A stretch of 64,000 nt of DNA from Cryptomeria japonica (GCF_030272615.1 NC_081410.1:509947442-510011441); one strand, 5' to 3'. Shown: positions 45,017 to 58,800, counted from the stretch's first letter. Numbers and translations: made by a program. The notes: generated by a model from the letters alone, not told the origin.

Positions 45017-46504
45017 ACGGTGTTGGATGTAGAGCAATTAGAAGAGGTTGCAACAAAACAACAAGCCAAGGAAGCCGTAGATACTAAAAAGGACTTATAA
45101 TCGCTTCTTGGAAAAGGATGTTGTTTGTAACAAACTTTATTTTGAAAGGTTTGAAGCTTGTATGCATCCATGATATTATAAATGGATACCAGGACTTCTT
45201 TAAAATCGATCACTCGAATTTGTAATAAAACTCTACAGAAATATATCTGGGATTTTCTAGTCTTATGGAGAATACTCTGAGTTTTGTAATACTTTCTCAA
45301 AATTAATATCAATATATAGACTATCAACTTTCGAGCCTAGATTTTGTGTTGTCTTCTGGTCTACTTGCAAATATTTATTGTTTTCAATATGAGTAATCTA
45401 GGGTTATTCATTTGAGTATTGATTGTAAGGAAATCTTAAATAGAGGCATTTCTTACCTTTTTCTCTCCAGGAGGGAAATTAAATACGCATGAAGCATTTC
45501 TATCAGTAAATTCCTTGTGGGAGATTTTTAATTTGATGGATGCAGTTTAGTTTGATAAGGGTAAATTCTTATGTATGTCAGGCATATGTGGGGTTTTATA
45601 GAAGCCGAGGTGATGGGATGTGTGGATATATTTGATTGTGGAAGTATTGTTTAAACTTAGATGACTCTATGGCCTAGATAAGGCACTGGTATCAATTTTG
45701 GTTACCTTTTACATATCTTGTAGGTCAATATTGAACATGAGTATAAGCTTTCTTTCTTTTTTTTAGTTAGTTTTGAGGTGATAAGATTCATTGGTTTTTG
45801 GACTGGTTTACTGTGGATCTATCTTTTAAAAGTGTGAAGTCAATTCACATAAGGTATACCCGCCTGAACTTTGGATAAGTTCGAAGTGTAGAAGGTTGTA
45901 AAACCCTATCATATGTTGCTCTGAAGTTTCCTTCTCTTTGATCTCTCCTCTGTAGATAGAGTTTATCATTTTATTATAAGGGTTTTTAAGGGGAATCAGA
46001 TTTTGAGAACAACAGTCCTATTTTCACATTTGCACCTTCATTACGCCCATCTAGAGATCGTAAAATTTGCCAATTTTTTGGGGATAGCTTTAAAATCAAT
46101 GTAATATCCATCCCTGAAAAATTCAAAAAAAGTTGGTCAGACCATGTGGGTTCCCACCACGGTCCTCAACTTTTTCTCTAAATTTTGGGAGATTGATATG
46201 ACCATATTTAATAGCTTAAAACTAGATGATTGGCTAATTTTATTGGTTTTTTATCCCTCTAGAATCGGAAATACCTTCAAAATTCAACATTTCAAATTTT
46301 AAGATTTTTTTCAAAATTAAGAGGTATTCCCTTTGCCCTAATTTTGAAATTCCAATTTCCTATCATTTTTTGAAATTGTGTCATCCTCTTCCTCCAACAA
46401 AGTTCAAATTGTGTAATCATTATTTTCCTAAATTTTTAATTAACCAATTTTGTAATCTTTGTTCCATAATTCAAAATTCAAATTTTCCCTTGAGTGGATG
46501 AGTT

Positions 46505-48600
46505 TTACCACTATTAGTCATACCTATCCTATCCCCGTTAGATGAAGCATTAGAATTAAGGCTTCCCAAAGCCAAACCAGCATATAAGTCAGTGATCCAA
46601 CCAAAAAAGGATGGTTTTAGTAACCCACGGCCTGTTAGAAATGAGGTTGATAAAGGAAAGAAAAAATGCATGGAAGGTGGGTCAAGATCAAAGACTATGG
46701 TGGAGATCTCCCATAGACTATTAGCACATGAGAGGGAGATGGAAAGAATGAGGAAAGAGAAAGAAGATCTACAAATGGAGTTAGAGAAAACTGAGTTAGA
46801 GGCAACTAACCAATAAGTCAAAGGAAAAATCGGTTATCTAAAAGCTCGCCGTATCATTTTCCCATCAGAAGATCTCAATAAGCCTGTTCCTCAGCAAGTT
46901 TCCCTCCTCCCTATTAAAATTCATCTCACTTTGCCTGTCAATACAGCAATAGCCAGTCAAGCCACTGTAATTAACTAGAATAATCAAATCTCTCAGACTC
47001 AAATCCCTACTGTGAGAATGAACATGGGTAATAACAATTTTGTTAACCATTTCCAAAGGAGACCCATAAAATTAGAGCAGTACAAGTAGTTATTTTTTGA
47101 TGGAATCCTAGGATATCCCAACCATGTTCCTACTGAGTTAAGAGATAAACTCCCTAAGTTTGCTAAAAATAATGCAATCAGTGCAGAGGAGCATTTAAAA
47201 TATTTTAGTGACCTAATAAATGATTATGAGATAGCTAATGAAGATGTCATAATGAAATTATTCGTCCAATCCCTAATAGATGATGCAAGAGATTGATTTA
47301 GAGGTCTCCCTGTTAATAGCATTGGGTCTTGGGAGGATTTCAAGAATTGTTTTCAAGAACAATACGGTGACAAAACAAATGTGAGTTTCATGTTAAATGA
47401 ATTTAATAATATTAGAAAATTTGATAATGAGATGGTCACCGATTTCAATGCTAGATTTCAGAAAGCCATGCATAGGTTGTATCAGGTGATGAGACTAGAT
47501 GATAACATGTGCCTGAACACTTATTATAATGCATTTGATTCAAAAATGGCTTACATTTTAAGGGATAAGAATCCACATAGCCTAAGAGATGCATTCATAA
47601 TTGCTATCAATGTGGAGAGAAATAGGAAAGAATCCAAAAAATTAGGGAGAAGAACTAATGGTAGGCTATGGCAGGAAACAAAACAACAACCAAACAAAGT
47701 TGTTAAGGAGGAAGATAAGATAGAAAAGTTAGTCACTGCTATGAAGGATCTAACTGCTAAGGTAAATAAAAATGATAAGCCTCACTATAATTGGCAAGAT
47801 AGGCCTCCTAGATTGCATGACATGCCTTATAATACCAACTGGAAGGATGGTAAACCTCAAAATGAGAAGCCTAAGAATGCTCAGAGCCAAGACACCCTAA
47901 TCCCTTAAAAGGAAAAAATGTTCATAATATAGAGAACACTCCCTGGTGTATTGCTTGTGATGGGCCACATTCTCCTCATCAGTGTGCAGTAGCTCAAGCC
48001 CTTGAAGAGTCCCTAAGGCAAGAGGCTGAGCCTGATATCAATATGTTTGAAACCATTGTAGAAAGTGATGAGGAATCAGTACAAAGTGAATTTAGTGATG
48101 TGCTAGATAGTAAAAGGTCTTTTCAAGGACAACTAACACTTGATTTTCATCCTACTTTGAATGTGGTAACCATTGAAGATGAAGAAGTTCATCTTAGAAG
48201 ACCTAGTGAGGAAGAAGTGAAAAATCTCACCAAGGCTCCTATAGCTAAGGCAAAGCAAAATTATAACCTAGGGAGCATCAAAAGGGATAGTGATCAGGGT
48301 GAACCTGGTTCTATGTTTATAAAAGAGGTTCTTCAGAAAAAGGCAACAAGTAGTGCTACTACCCCTCAGATAGATCAAGAAAAGAGAGATCAAATTAAAG
48401 ATGTACCCAAGAGTACAAATGATAGCAATACAAATGATACAAAAGGAGCTACCACAACAAAGAAGGTGAGTCAGCCTAAGGCAGAAAGAATTAAAGCTAA
48501 TGCTGAGTTGAATAGTAGTTCCACATTTGACATGGCTCAAGCTCTTACACAAATGAAAGTTACTGTCCCATTAATAGAGTTACTGAAAATAAAATAACAT
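46505..48600 (+). pseudogene. gag: Block F Gag
   Basis: The frame (LSPLDEALELRLPKAK) opens inside copy 1 of the 7.2-kb repeat and runs on into unique DNA. A coiled coil (HRLLAHEREMERMRKEKEDL) is followed by the gypsy Gag core: PTELRDKLPKFAKNN, LFVQSLIDDARD, SWEDFKNCFQEQYG and FNARFQKAMHRLY. A CX2CX3HX4C knuckle (WCIACDGPHSPHQCAVA) lies at about 47945-47990 in the next frame. Stops at 46814, near 46975, at 47087 and 47294, and a frameshift near 47910, break it. The start codon is unclear because the frame extends to a stop just upstream without an ATG. Confidence 0.7.
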
Positions 48601-48612
48601 AGAGAAGCTGCC

Positions 48613-49200
48613 TTGTCTTTGTTTTCTAATATATCTGACAGTAACACAGTCCTACCCACCGGTTCAATTAAAAATGGAAAGGATCAGGAGTTCCAAACCC
48701 CAAAAGTTTATGTTGGAACAACTATTACTCAAGAGCCTTCACAGGTAGATCCTTTTTATGTCACTTTGTTAGTGAATAACTGGTTGATAAAGAATTGTAT
48801 GATAAATTTAGGTGCAGTTGCTAATGTAATGCCTTATGGTGTTATGAAGGAATTCGGATTATCAGTGACTACACTATATGGGAAATGCTATGCTATGGAT
48901 AAGAGATAAGTACCTGTCAAAGGTACAATGAAAGATGTTGAAGTAAAGATAGCAGCATTCCCTGAAGCAACCTATAAGACAGATGTTATTGTCACTAACA
49001 CTAAGCCTCATTATGGCATGTTATTATCTAGGCAATGGGCAGCAGCAGTAGGTGGAAATGTCCAATTGGATCTATCTTATGCTACTATCCCAATCAATGG
49101 GAATCAAGTCAAATTATATAGAGAACCATGTGCTCCTAGGGTAATTGAAAATGTAGATCCTATCATGCTTAATTGTATGACTGATGTGGATCATGACAAC
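48613..49200 (+). pseudogene. pol: Block F aspartic protease
   Basis: Retropepsin-like: KNCMINLGAVANVMPYGVM, where the catalytic Asp (usually IDxGA) is Asn, then a flap-like region and HYGMLLSRQWAAAVGG, matching the LLGRPW region of plant gypsy proteases. One TAA stop at 48907. It continues in frame into the RNase H-like domain. Confidence 0.7.
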
Positions 49201-50043
49201 TTTAGAGTGCAACCAATTTTACGTCAGTTAAAAAATACTGACTCCATTGTGATTGAATTAGAATCACAACAGCATGGTCTATGGCAAATGTATTTTGATG
49301 GAGCTTGCTACAAAGAAGGGTTTGGAGTAGGAGTTCTTTTTGTAACCCCATATGGTATAACTTTAAAATATTCCTTTTTGTTAGCCTTTCAATGCACTAA
49401 CAACACTGCAGAATATGAAGCTCTGTTATTAGGGCTTGAGGTTGCAAAGAGGCATGGGATACAATTGTTGAAAGTTTTAGGAGATTTAGAATTGGTTGTC
49501 TCTCAGGTAAGATCCAAATATGCATCAAAAAATGATAGATTGAAAAGGTATAAGCATGCAGTTTGGGATATCATTGAGCATTTTAGTGCTTTTTCTACTA
49601 ATTGGATAGAGAGATCAAAGAATATCATGGCAGAATTTTTAGCCAATGTTGCATTAAAAAATAATGATGCAACACTAGCCAGCATATCCACTGTGGAAAT
49701 AAAATCTAGGCCTGCCATCCCTAATAATGTGTATAATTGGCAAGTTTTTACCGATGATGAAGATATTCTTAGGTTCATACAATGCATTGATGATTATGAT
49801 GGACAAAAAAATGACTGCAATGCATTAGTAGAGGTGATTGACAATAGAGAGACAGTATTCGGCAATGACTTGCTTTTGTTGGAAACAAATGAGATACCAA
49901 AAGGGTTGGTAGAGCTTGAGTGCATGTTCATCTATAATGACAGTCACCTACACCAACAATCTACTACCACATTAGAAGAATTGGAGGAAGTAAACTTGGG
50001 GACTATACATTGGAAAAAACTTGCCTCCCCATGTCAGAACTAA
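49200..50043 (+). pseudogene. pol: Archaeal-type RNase H placed upstream of reverse transcriptase
   Basis: From about 49275: MYFDGACYKEGFGVGVLF (first catalytic Asp in FDGA), NNTAEYEALLLGLEVAK (catalytic Glu), LKVLGDLELVVSQV (third acid) and NIMAEFLAN (the last Asp of the usual AD-LA motif is Glu). This pattern is that of archaeal-type (plant-like) RNase H, the second RNase H found in Tat/Ogre gypsy elements. There it is generally described after the reverse transcriptase-RNase H; here it follows protease. It would degrade the RNA strand of the hybrid. The frame changes at about 50015 before reverse transcriptase. Confidence 0.7.
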
Positions 50044-51200
50044 TCTTATTAATTTATTGAAGAGATATAAGCATGTGTTTGCTTGTTCATATGAAGACCT
50101 AAAGATGTATAGACAAGACATTTTTCAGCATGAAGTTCCTTTACTTCCAGATGTTAAGCCTTTTAGACAAAAGTAGAGACCTATTAATCACCTGCTAGAA
50201 ACCAAGATGCAGCAAGAATTAACTAAGCTAAGAGAAGGGGGGATTATCAAACCTATAAGACATTCTTCATGGGTCTCAAATTTGGTCCCGGTTAGAAAGA
50301 AAAATGGGGACATAACATTGTGTGTCGATTTTAAAAATTTAAATGTTGCTTCCCTGAAGGATAATTATTATTCTCCCAATATGGAAGCCATGCTACAGAG
50401 AGTAACTGGCTATGATCTTTCATCAATGATGGATGGTTTCTCAGGGTACAATCAGGTGCTAGTGAAGGAATCTGAGCAATTCAAGACCGCTTTCACCACC
50501 CCATGGGGAACGTATGTTTATGTAAGGATGCCATTTGGATTAAAAAATGCTGGAGCTACATTTCAGAGAGAAATGGGTGTAGCCTTCAAAGAATTTATCA
50601 ACATCATCATGGTAGTGTACCAAGATGATTTAACATGTTTCTCTAAAAAAGTTGATGACCATTGTGGACATTTGGAAAAGGTGTTCAATAAGGCTTTGGA
50701 ATTTGGTGTGTAAGTAAACCCCAAGAAGTGTCATTTTGCTTTTACTGAAGGGAAGTTGATGGGGCATATTGTCTCCAAGGAAGGGGTAAGGATAGACCCT
50801 GAAAGAATTGAAGCAATAAACAATGTGCCTGAGCCAACAAGTGTTAAAGGTATTCAGTCCTTTTTAGACAAAGTTAATTTTGTTAGAAGATTCATTGCAA
50901 ACTTTGTAGAGGTGGTAAAGCCCATTGTTAGACTACTCAAGAAGGATCCTAAGTTTTGTTGGGATCAAGAAACTTCAAAGGCTTTTGCTGAGATTAAAAA
51001 AGCCATTCAGGAAGCAACTGTGTTGAAATCCCCGTATTATAGTAAGCCCTTTTCTTTGTTCTCTTTTTCTTCATATCATATAGTAGCTGTAGTGTTGTTG
51101 CAAAAGGATAATGAAGGATTTGAACATCCCATACCTTTCTATAGCAAGTCTTTACAAGTAGTAGAATTAAGGTATGAGATCATGGAAAAATAGGCATATG
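50025..51200 (+). pseudogene. pol: Block F reverse transcriptase with degenerate RNase H
   Basis: Motifs in order: KLREGGIIKPIRHSSWVSNL, VPVRKKNGDITLCVDFKNLN, DGFSGYNQVLV, TPWGTYVYVRMPFGLKNAGAT and the catalytic VYQDDL. Thumb and connection follow with NPKKCHFAF and GHIVSKEGVRIDPERIEAI. The C-terminal Ty3-type RNase H is recognisable (ALLQ-like VVLLQKDNEG, HPIPFYSKSL) but lacks the usual Asp (FSLFSFSSYH), so it looks like a non-catalytic connection domain. Stops: TAG 50174, TAA 50711, TAG 51191. Confidence 0.8.
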
Positions 51201-52741
51201 CTTTGGTTAAAGTTGTTAAGGCTTTCAGGCCATATCTTGTAAATGCACAAGTAGTTGCTTATGTTCCACATGCTGCAGTCAAGGACATTCTGTCCCAATC
51301 TAAGGTTATAGGAAAAAGGTGTAGATGGATTAATAGAATCCAAGAATTTGTTTTGGAAATAAGGATCACCAAATTGGTGAGAGGCTTAGGCCTAGCAAAG
51401 ATTATGGCTAAATCCAATCTTCTTGATGTTGAAATAAACAATGTTGAAGTTGAAAACATTGTAATCACCAGCATTGAAAGGCAACCTTGGTATTTAGAAG
51501 TAATACATTTCTTGAGAGATGCTACATTTTTAGAGGGGATGACCCATATTCAGAAAAGGACATTAAAGCTTGAGTCACAAAAATATGTTCTCATTCAGGG
51601 TAACCTTTTTTGGAGAAATAGAGATGGAGCATTGTTAATGTGTTTGGATGAATTCGAGGCCAAGAAAGTGTTGATTTAGATGCATGATCGAGTATGTAGA
51701 GGTCATTACTCTGCTAAGATAACTGCTAGAAAGATAGTCAGGGTTGGGTATTATTGGCCTACCTTATTTAAAGATGCTCATGAACATGTTAGGAAATGTG
51801 ACACATGCCAAAGGTTTTCATCCAATCTAAAATATGGAGCTTTACCTTTAAATCCGGTCATAGTGGAAACCCCTTTTGTCTAGTGGGGCATTGATTTTAT
51901 TGGAGAGATTGTTGAAAGATCAGGAAGAGGCCACAGGTGGATTATAGTAGCAATTGACTATTTTACTAAATGGATCGAAGCCTTACCCACCAGGAGAGCT
52001 ACAAGTAAAGTTGTCATCGATTTCCTTGTGGATAATGTTATAACTAGATTTGGAGTCCCTGCAAAGTTAGTAATGGATAATGGTATGAGTTTTAGGTCTA
52101 AAGAGTTTGTTACATTCTGCACTAGTCATGGGATAATTATGTCCTACTCTTCACCTTATCATCCTCAAGGGAATGGACAAGCTGAATCTAGTAATAAAAG
52201 CCTCTTGAACATTATTAAGAAAATCTTAGAAGAGAACAAGAGGTCATGGGATCAAAAGTTGAAGTTAGCTTTATGGGCTCATAGAATTACTATCAAGAAG
52301 GCCATTGGAATGTCACCTTTTGAACTAGTTTATGGTACACAAGCTAGAGTGCCAGTAAACAATCTTCTTCCAGTGTATAAATTCTTGCAAGCTAAAGACA
52401 TGGAGTTGTTTGAGCCTATGGAGGACTGAATGATTCAGATGGTGGAAGTGGAAGAAATCAGAACTTTAGCCCAACAGAGAAACTTGAAGATCCAATTGCA
52501 GTCTAAGTATCTATTTGATAAAAGGACATCATTGAGAAAGTTTCAAATCGGTGATGTTGTTCTTCAGTGGAATGCAAAAGGACGGGACAAGGGAAAGAAT
52601 AAGAAGTTTGAGTCATTATGGATTGGCCCCTCTATGGTTTGTGATGTGAATGGAAAAGATTCATACTTTCTGAAGAATATAAATGATGAAGTACAAGAAT
52701 TTCCAGTGCATGGACAATTCCTGAAGCATTACTTTTCTTGA
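51201..52741 (+). pseudogene. pol: Block F connection end and integrase
   Basis: After the tail of the connection domain comes the zinc-binding HHCC region (MHDRVCRGHYSAK, then RKCDTCQRF). The integrase core follows with WGIDFIGEI, VMDNGMSFRSKEF and PQGNGQAESSNK, so the three catalytic acids D, D and E are all present. The C-terminal region has GMSPFELVYGTQARVPV and a chromodomain-free tail ending at QFLKHYFS. TAG stops at 51677 and 51881 and TGA at 52427 interrupt it; the frame is constant. About 130 bp of AT-rich DNA separates it from copy 2 of the repeat. Confidence 0.8.
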
Positions 52742-52872
52742 AGTCCATGCACAATAGGTCCTTGTTTGTATATATTTGGGTCTATTTTAGTTGTTGTTTT
52801 TGGGCTTGTTTTTGGTCTATTTCTCCATAGTTTTTGAGTTCTTGTGTTGATCTTGTGATCAACCATCCCTAG

Positions 52873-55800
52873 TTAGAGCCGCTATTATCACTGTTTTAAA
52901 AATGGATTTTTTCAGTCCATAGATGGCTAAGTTTTTGAATTTTTTGTGTCTAGTATGCCCATGTTCTTTCAAGTTGTTTTGAATCCTAAGGGGTTCAGGG
53001 TTTAGGTTTCCATCATTTTAATATCTGGTTAAAACCCCTTCTAGTTGCAAATTTGGCGTTACTTTATTCACTTAAGTGATGGGTCCATTTATCATAAACA
53101 TGTTCCCCCCTTGTCATTTACCTAGGCGGTCCCTTTTAAATATTTAATTTTTGTTCCCTTTTAATATGCCTTTTCTAATGTCCATTGGGCCTTATAAGCA
53201 TCATGCAACTTTCTGTTGATCTGATGGCCCGTTTTGATTCATGACCAAAAAGTTCTCGAAAGTTAGCTTCCGCGAAGTAGTGAAAGGCAAAAGTAGACCC
53301 AACATATACATTTGGACTGAAGCTAAACACTGATCAAGTTTCATCTGATCGGACAAACAGTGTGGTTTCGTGAGATCAAGATGAATGTTTTTAACCTTCA
53401 TGAAATGGGGAAAGGTTTTGGTGGGTCCCTGAGACAAGCGATCTTCTTTGGTTAAAGAATGATCGGGTTGGAAAGAGATCAATGGCTCACATTGATTCAC
53501 GGTCGGGAGATGCATGAGTTATACCTTCAGTGAAATGGCAAAAAGGTGGCGGGTCCTACTAAAGGTGGCAGTGAATGTGGTAGGTCCAGCTGGCAATGAC
53601 AAAGCAATGACGAGGTGCTTAGTTGGCAGTCTACAGTGGGCTCAAGAAAGGTTTCCGTAGAAAGGATTAAATAACGAGAAAGTTTTTGAGATCTAACAGC
53701 TAGCATGAATTTGTGAAGATAAGATTCTATCAGATTAACCTTCGTGAAGTGGCAAAAAGGCTGGTGGGCCTAGGAGATAGGTAGAGCATGAAGCTAAAGG
53801 CAGATCAGGTCTGTTTTGATCTAACAATTATCATAGTTTCGTGGCTACAAACCAAATGAAGAATAATGTTCATGCAGTCACGAAAGACAGGTGGAAATCA
53901 CACGGAGGCATGACGTGGCATAACAGCTGCTGCTTTTTGTAGAGGTCAATAGTGATGTGTCAAGTGACAAGTGGTTTTAAAAGTAGGTGAGGGCCCGCCT
54001 AGGTGTAACCGATAGTTATGTGGGAATAATAAAGATAACACGTGGCAGATCAATGGTGGAACCCAATGTAGTTTCCAGGGCTAATGACCGACTACCGTGT
54101 GACATTTTTCAATAAGAGAAAAAGTAGGGTAAGTGATTCTTGGATAAAGGGCACACTTAAAAGGCATTCATCTCAAGATTGATCCAACGCTTCTCATTGT
54201 TTCGTGGCCCAAAGATGCCCACAGATTAACTTCTATGAAATGGCGAAAACTGTTAGCTATCAAGATGATGTGCGGTTAGTTAAAAGGATTGACGGTCCTG
54301 GTTAGAGCTAAAGACTGGGTGATTTTAGCATGATCTAATGGCTTGCACGGCTTCATGAAAGAAAAGTGTTCGAGGGTTAAACCCCGCGAAGTGGTGAAAA
54401 GGAGGTAGGGCCCAACACTAATGCAGTGAGATTAAGGAGAGAATAAAGACCAATCAAATTCCATCCAATCAGATGGGTAGCATGGCTTTGCTGGGTTAAA
54501 ATGCATGTTGGTTACAGCCTGTGAAATAGTGAAAGGATATTTAGCTCGTCGCCAGATGAGGAAAGGTAAAAGGGTAAAGGCAGTGCAAGTTTTGTTTGAT
54601 CTAGCAGTTGGCATGACTTTGCTAGATGAACATGCAAGGGTGTTATGCTCTGCAAAATGGTGAAGGAGTGAAGAGAAAAATACACAGACATGTTATGACC
54701 TGTTGGAGCAAAATTTTTGAATTCTTCTATGAATTCAATTCTGAAGGGACAACTGAAGCATGCGGTATTAATGTCATAGTTAAGAGCCTGATTAATATAT
54801 ATGGTCTCACATCAATTGAATGTAGGCATTATTTCGAACAGCTGATGTGAAAAGCCGAGTGTAGAGCAGATTTCTTCAAGCCAAGCACAGGTTTTCTTGT
54901 ATTTTTGCCTATCAATTACTTGACAGTTTGTTTGAATTGGGGTTTTGTTCTGATATAGAATTGCTGTGGTTAGTAAGTAAGCTACTTTCATAGTGTTAAT
55001 TGAGATGGCACCTAAAAGGGAGTTCTCAGGGAAATTTAATTACCATGAGAGGGAAATCTATGATGATTTCTTGGAGCAGTTAACCATGTCAACTAACGTG
55101 GCAGCTAAGGTTAAAGAGTTGGTGCCAAAAGCTCATCGCCTGAGAATAGGAGAAGGATTGTATGACAAAGGCAATTGGCTGAGAGACCCATAGATAGGAT
55201 TGTCTGGGTTGGGTTTATTCAAGGTCGGATTCAGTATGAGACACTCCCTAGCCCCAATGAATAGTATTTGGGAGTTGGATGTAGGCAAATTGGTGGTCTC
55301 TAGAGTCTTCATGGATGTGGATCTCCTAACTCAGATTGCACACAACTATGACCCCATTACAAAGAGTGCTAGGGATATAAATGGAAAAAACCTCATTGAA
55401 ATAAATGATGAGATGTTCAGAGATGTATTTGGGCTCAGTGAAGTGTCCAATTACTTGGAACCCATCAATTTTAAATCATTGGCTCGGGTTTACAATGCAC
55501 AAAGGAATCATCTTAGGAATGGGCCTCTTAAAGAGTTCTTTGTTAAAGTAGGCAAATTAACTGTTGTGGGACCTAATACCATGTAGCCTTTCTCTTGAAA
55601 TCTATTCACTCTTAGAGCCAAAGGATTATACTGGTCACTCTGCTAGATTTTGGGAGAGCATGCTGAAGCAAACATGCCAACTCATTACATGTTAATGATT
55701 GCTCAAATTTTAAATCCTTCTCTAGCAGTGACATTTGATTATGCCCCCTATATTACTGATGCCATCCATGAAGGCTTGATAGGGATTAAGAATGGAAAAG

Positions 55801-58800
55801 TGGAGAGGCCTTTTGGATGGTACTCCCTCCTCATGCACTTGTTTCTATTCAAGGGTGGTGATTACTTTGCAAATGGAATGGACCTAGTGAAAGAAAAGGA
55901 TGGAGAGAAGATGCCAATTCAGTTATGGAGCATAGTGCTTTCATGGGATAGAGAAGATGCTAGCTACTTGAGGATTGATAAGTTCTTTGCATCCAAGATC
56001 ATGACTCTTTTATGCTCAAAGAATCAAAGAGTCCCTAAAGCTCTTTTGGAGTTCCTTAGGCCAAAGGAATTTGCTGAAGGTATCAAAATTGTCCACAATT
56101 GGGGTGATATGTACTTATACCCTATTTCCATAGTTTTCAAAGTGTTTGGTTTCAGAGGTAATGCATTTTTGTTGCCATATTAAGTCCCACTAAAAGTAGG
56201 AATTGCAGAAGTCCTCAGGCAGACTGGAAGTGTGCAAGAGACAGAGCTAATAGGTAGAGGTAAAGGGACCATTTTCCCTACAATAACTATAGCACATCAG
56301 TTTGTAATAACTAAAGGGGTTTGGAAGTACTTTGAAGATTTCCTTCAACCCTACCATTTATCAACTGTAGTATCAAGGTGTTCCAACCCTGAAGGTTTCT
56401 TCAACGAAATGTTTAGAAAGACGGGAGTATGCAGAGGCAGACCTCAACAATTCCAATTCCTTGAAGACTTCATCAGGAATGAGTTCGATTTGGATGGGAA
56501 AGAGCTAAGAAAGGAAAAGTGGGTGGCCTACAATAAGGCCCTAGATTTTTTGCACCTAATTGACACCAGTTGTGACCCTTTGTCCAGTTTCCACCCCTTT
56601 GAAGAAAAGGCAAAATTCTTAATTCTTTGTTTTGAAGATGTAATGTAGACATTAAAAGAGAAGAGGGAGGCAGTGATTAAAAATAACTCTGAGAAGGCAA
56701 GATTAGTTTTAACTAGGTCTACATCTGCCAAAGCAATCCCTCCAGGTGAATATGTGCTACATAAAAGGTCCAAATACAATGTGCTAGTACCAACAACAGG
56801 GGAGCATTCTACTTCAAGACTCCCCAAAGTAGCAAAGGGTGGGAAAGGAAGTGCAATCTAATGAGCCCTTGTATTTCCCATCTCAATCCCCTTTTCATAT
56901 AGGAGATGAACAGGCAGTAACTGAGCAATTGTTACAATTAGGTAGTCTTGGGGAGATAGCCTACACCTATGATGAAGTAGAAGAGGGAATGCCGGAAGAG
57001 CCCCTTAATGCTGAGATGAACATAACCACTAATGAGTTCAAAGGCCAAGAGCTGGATCCTGATATTAAACAAGCCAGTGAAGATTTCTTGGCTGATAGCA
57101 ACTTTGTCACATCAAGAGATTTCATACAATTTGTGTGGAAGCAAAATATTGATCAGTTTAATGCTAGATGTGAGAAGAGGAAGAGTGAGCATTCCCACAA
57201 GGATCCAACTGTGGTGGAGGAAGAAATAAAGAAAGAAATGGTCACTGAGTTCAAGACCATCACTCTTGAGCAAGGAAGAGACATGGTAGCAAAGGCTGGT
57301 GTACTCATTCCCCCTAAATGGGATATAGCAGATGCCTTGGTTTTGGAGGCAGTAAGGAAGGACACCAAGCCTATGGAAGGAGTCACCTTGAGCAAGGATA
57401 ACCCTGCCCTGGTCCTGTGGTCTCTTAAAAGAGATGAAAATAGAAACAAAAAGGACACCCGAAGGTCAAGCTACCTTGGAGGTATGATAGTGAAAAGAGT
57501 GCAAAGCACTGGGGTGGTGGAGGTTGCTAGCATAGTCTTAGAGACTGCAAAGTTCAGTGTTGCAGTGGCAAAGAAAGAAGCAAGGGAAAGGGCAGAGCTC
57601 CAAGCTAAGTTGGAGATAGTTTTAAAAGCTTACAACAATGCTAAGGAGGAAGTAATGAGTAAAGATAGCATCATTGCCAAGTTGAAAAGCCAGTTAGCAG
57701 GACAATACGATCAAGGTGATTCCTCAACCTTGATGATCACTTCTTTTCCTGCACGGCCTCCACCTACTAGCCCTATCATTGAATTCCCACCATCTCCAGC
57801 ACCTTCTAGTTCTCAATTAGTAGAGATCACTTCCCATGAGTTGGAGAAGCTAAAACAAGCCCAAACCCTATTTGCAAAGAAATATGAAGAGAGAGTGAGG
57901 GCTACAATTTTGAGTTTTGCTGACACCATAGGGTCCTCATTAATATAGAACAACATGAGCAAAATTTTGGACATGTGGAATGAGCTAAATGGAGACAAGG
58001 CTATTCTAACTACTATTTTTGACAAGTGGAAACCTAGAGAGTAGGATCTAGAACTTATTTGTGTATCTTATGATGATGCAGGGACTGACCCCATTGTTAA
58101 ATCCACTTGTGACATAACAAATGATCTAGCAAAGTTAGTAGAAGGAGTAGATAATGCAGATAGAAAGATCAACTTGTACAAGAAAGAATATACTGATCAA
58201 TTATTTAGATTACTCCCAAGGGGTTTTGCCAGTCCAACTTAATTGAAGGAAAAACAAATATGGCTTAATGAATTAGAAGCTAACCTATCATTAAGAATAA
58301 AAGGAATGATTAATATAGATTATACTTTCTTATTTGTCAAAACAATTGAGGAGATAGAGAAAATCAAATCACATTATGGTTTTCTAAATTCAGAGGTCAA
58401 CAAAATGAGAAACTCTTGGAAAAGATTAGCCAAGATGAAGGGAAAAGTGATAAACTTATTGTGGCCTGCTGATGATGTCTACCAGGAGTGGATAAGAAAG
58501 TAAATGGTGCTAGATGTAGAGCAGTTAGAAGAGGTTGCAACAAAACAACAAGCTGAGGAAGTCACGGATGCTAAAAAGGACTTATAACCGCTTCTTGGAA
58601 AAGGTTGTTGTTTGTAACAAACTTTCTTCTGAAAGGTCTGAAGCTTGTATGCATCCATGATATTATAAATGGATACCAGGACTTCTTTAAAATCGATTGC
58701 AAGAATTTGTAAGAAAACTCTGCAGAAATATATCTGGGATTTTCTAGTCTTATAGAGAATACTCTGAGTTTTCTAATACTATCTCAAAATTAATATCAAT

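Larger units (their letters stand above)
39395..46569 (+). repeat. 7.2-kb direct repeat, copy 1 (block F)
   Basis: Collinear with 52873-60059 over its whole length, about 8% different on a sampled 150 bp. Contents in order: TTCAGTCCATA start zone, module array (39720-41260), ORF1 (41527-45016), a stretch with polyadenylation-like AT-rich words (45180-45330), a leader (45340-46490) and the first bases of F's gag, which continues without a break past 46569. It is therefore an LTR plus 5' interior, not an LTR alone. Neither end shows TG or CA with a target duplication. Confidence 0.85.

Noticed and set aside
39395-46035. The 7.2-kb repeat as a simple giant LTR
   Set aside because: Gag coding runs across the end of copy 1 and there is no TG/CA, primer site or purine tract at the repeat limits, so the repeat must include interior sequence. 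A shorter LTR inside it remains possible but its end could not be placed.
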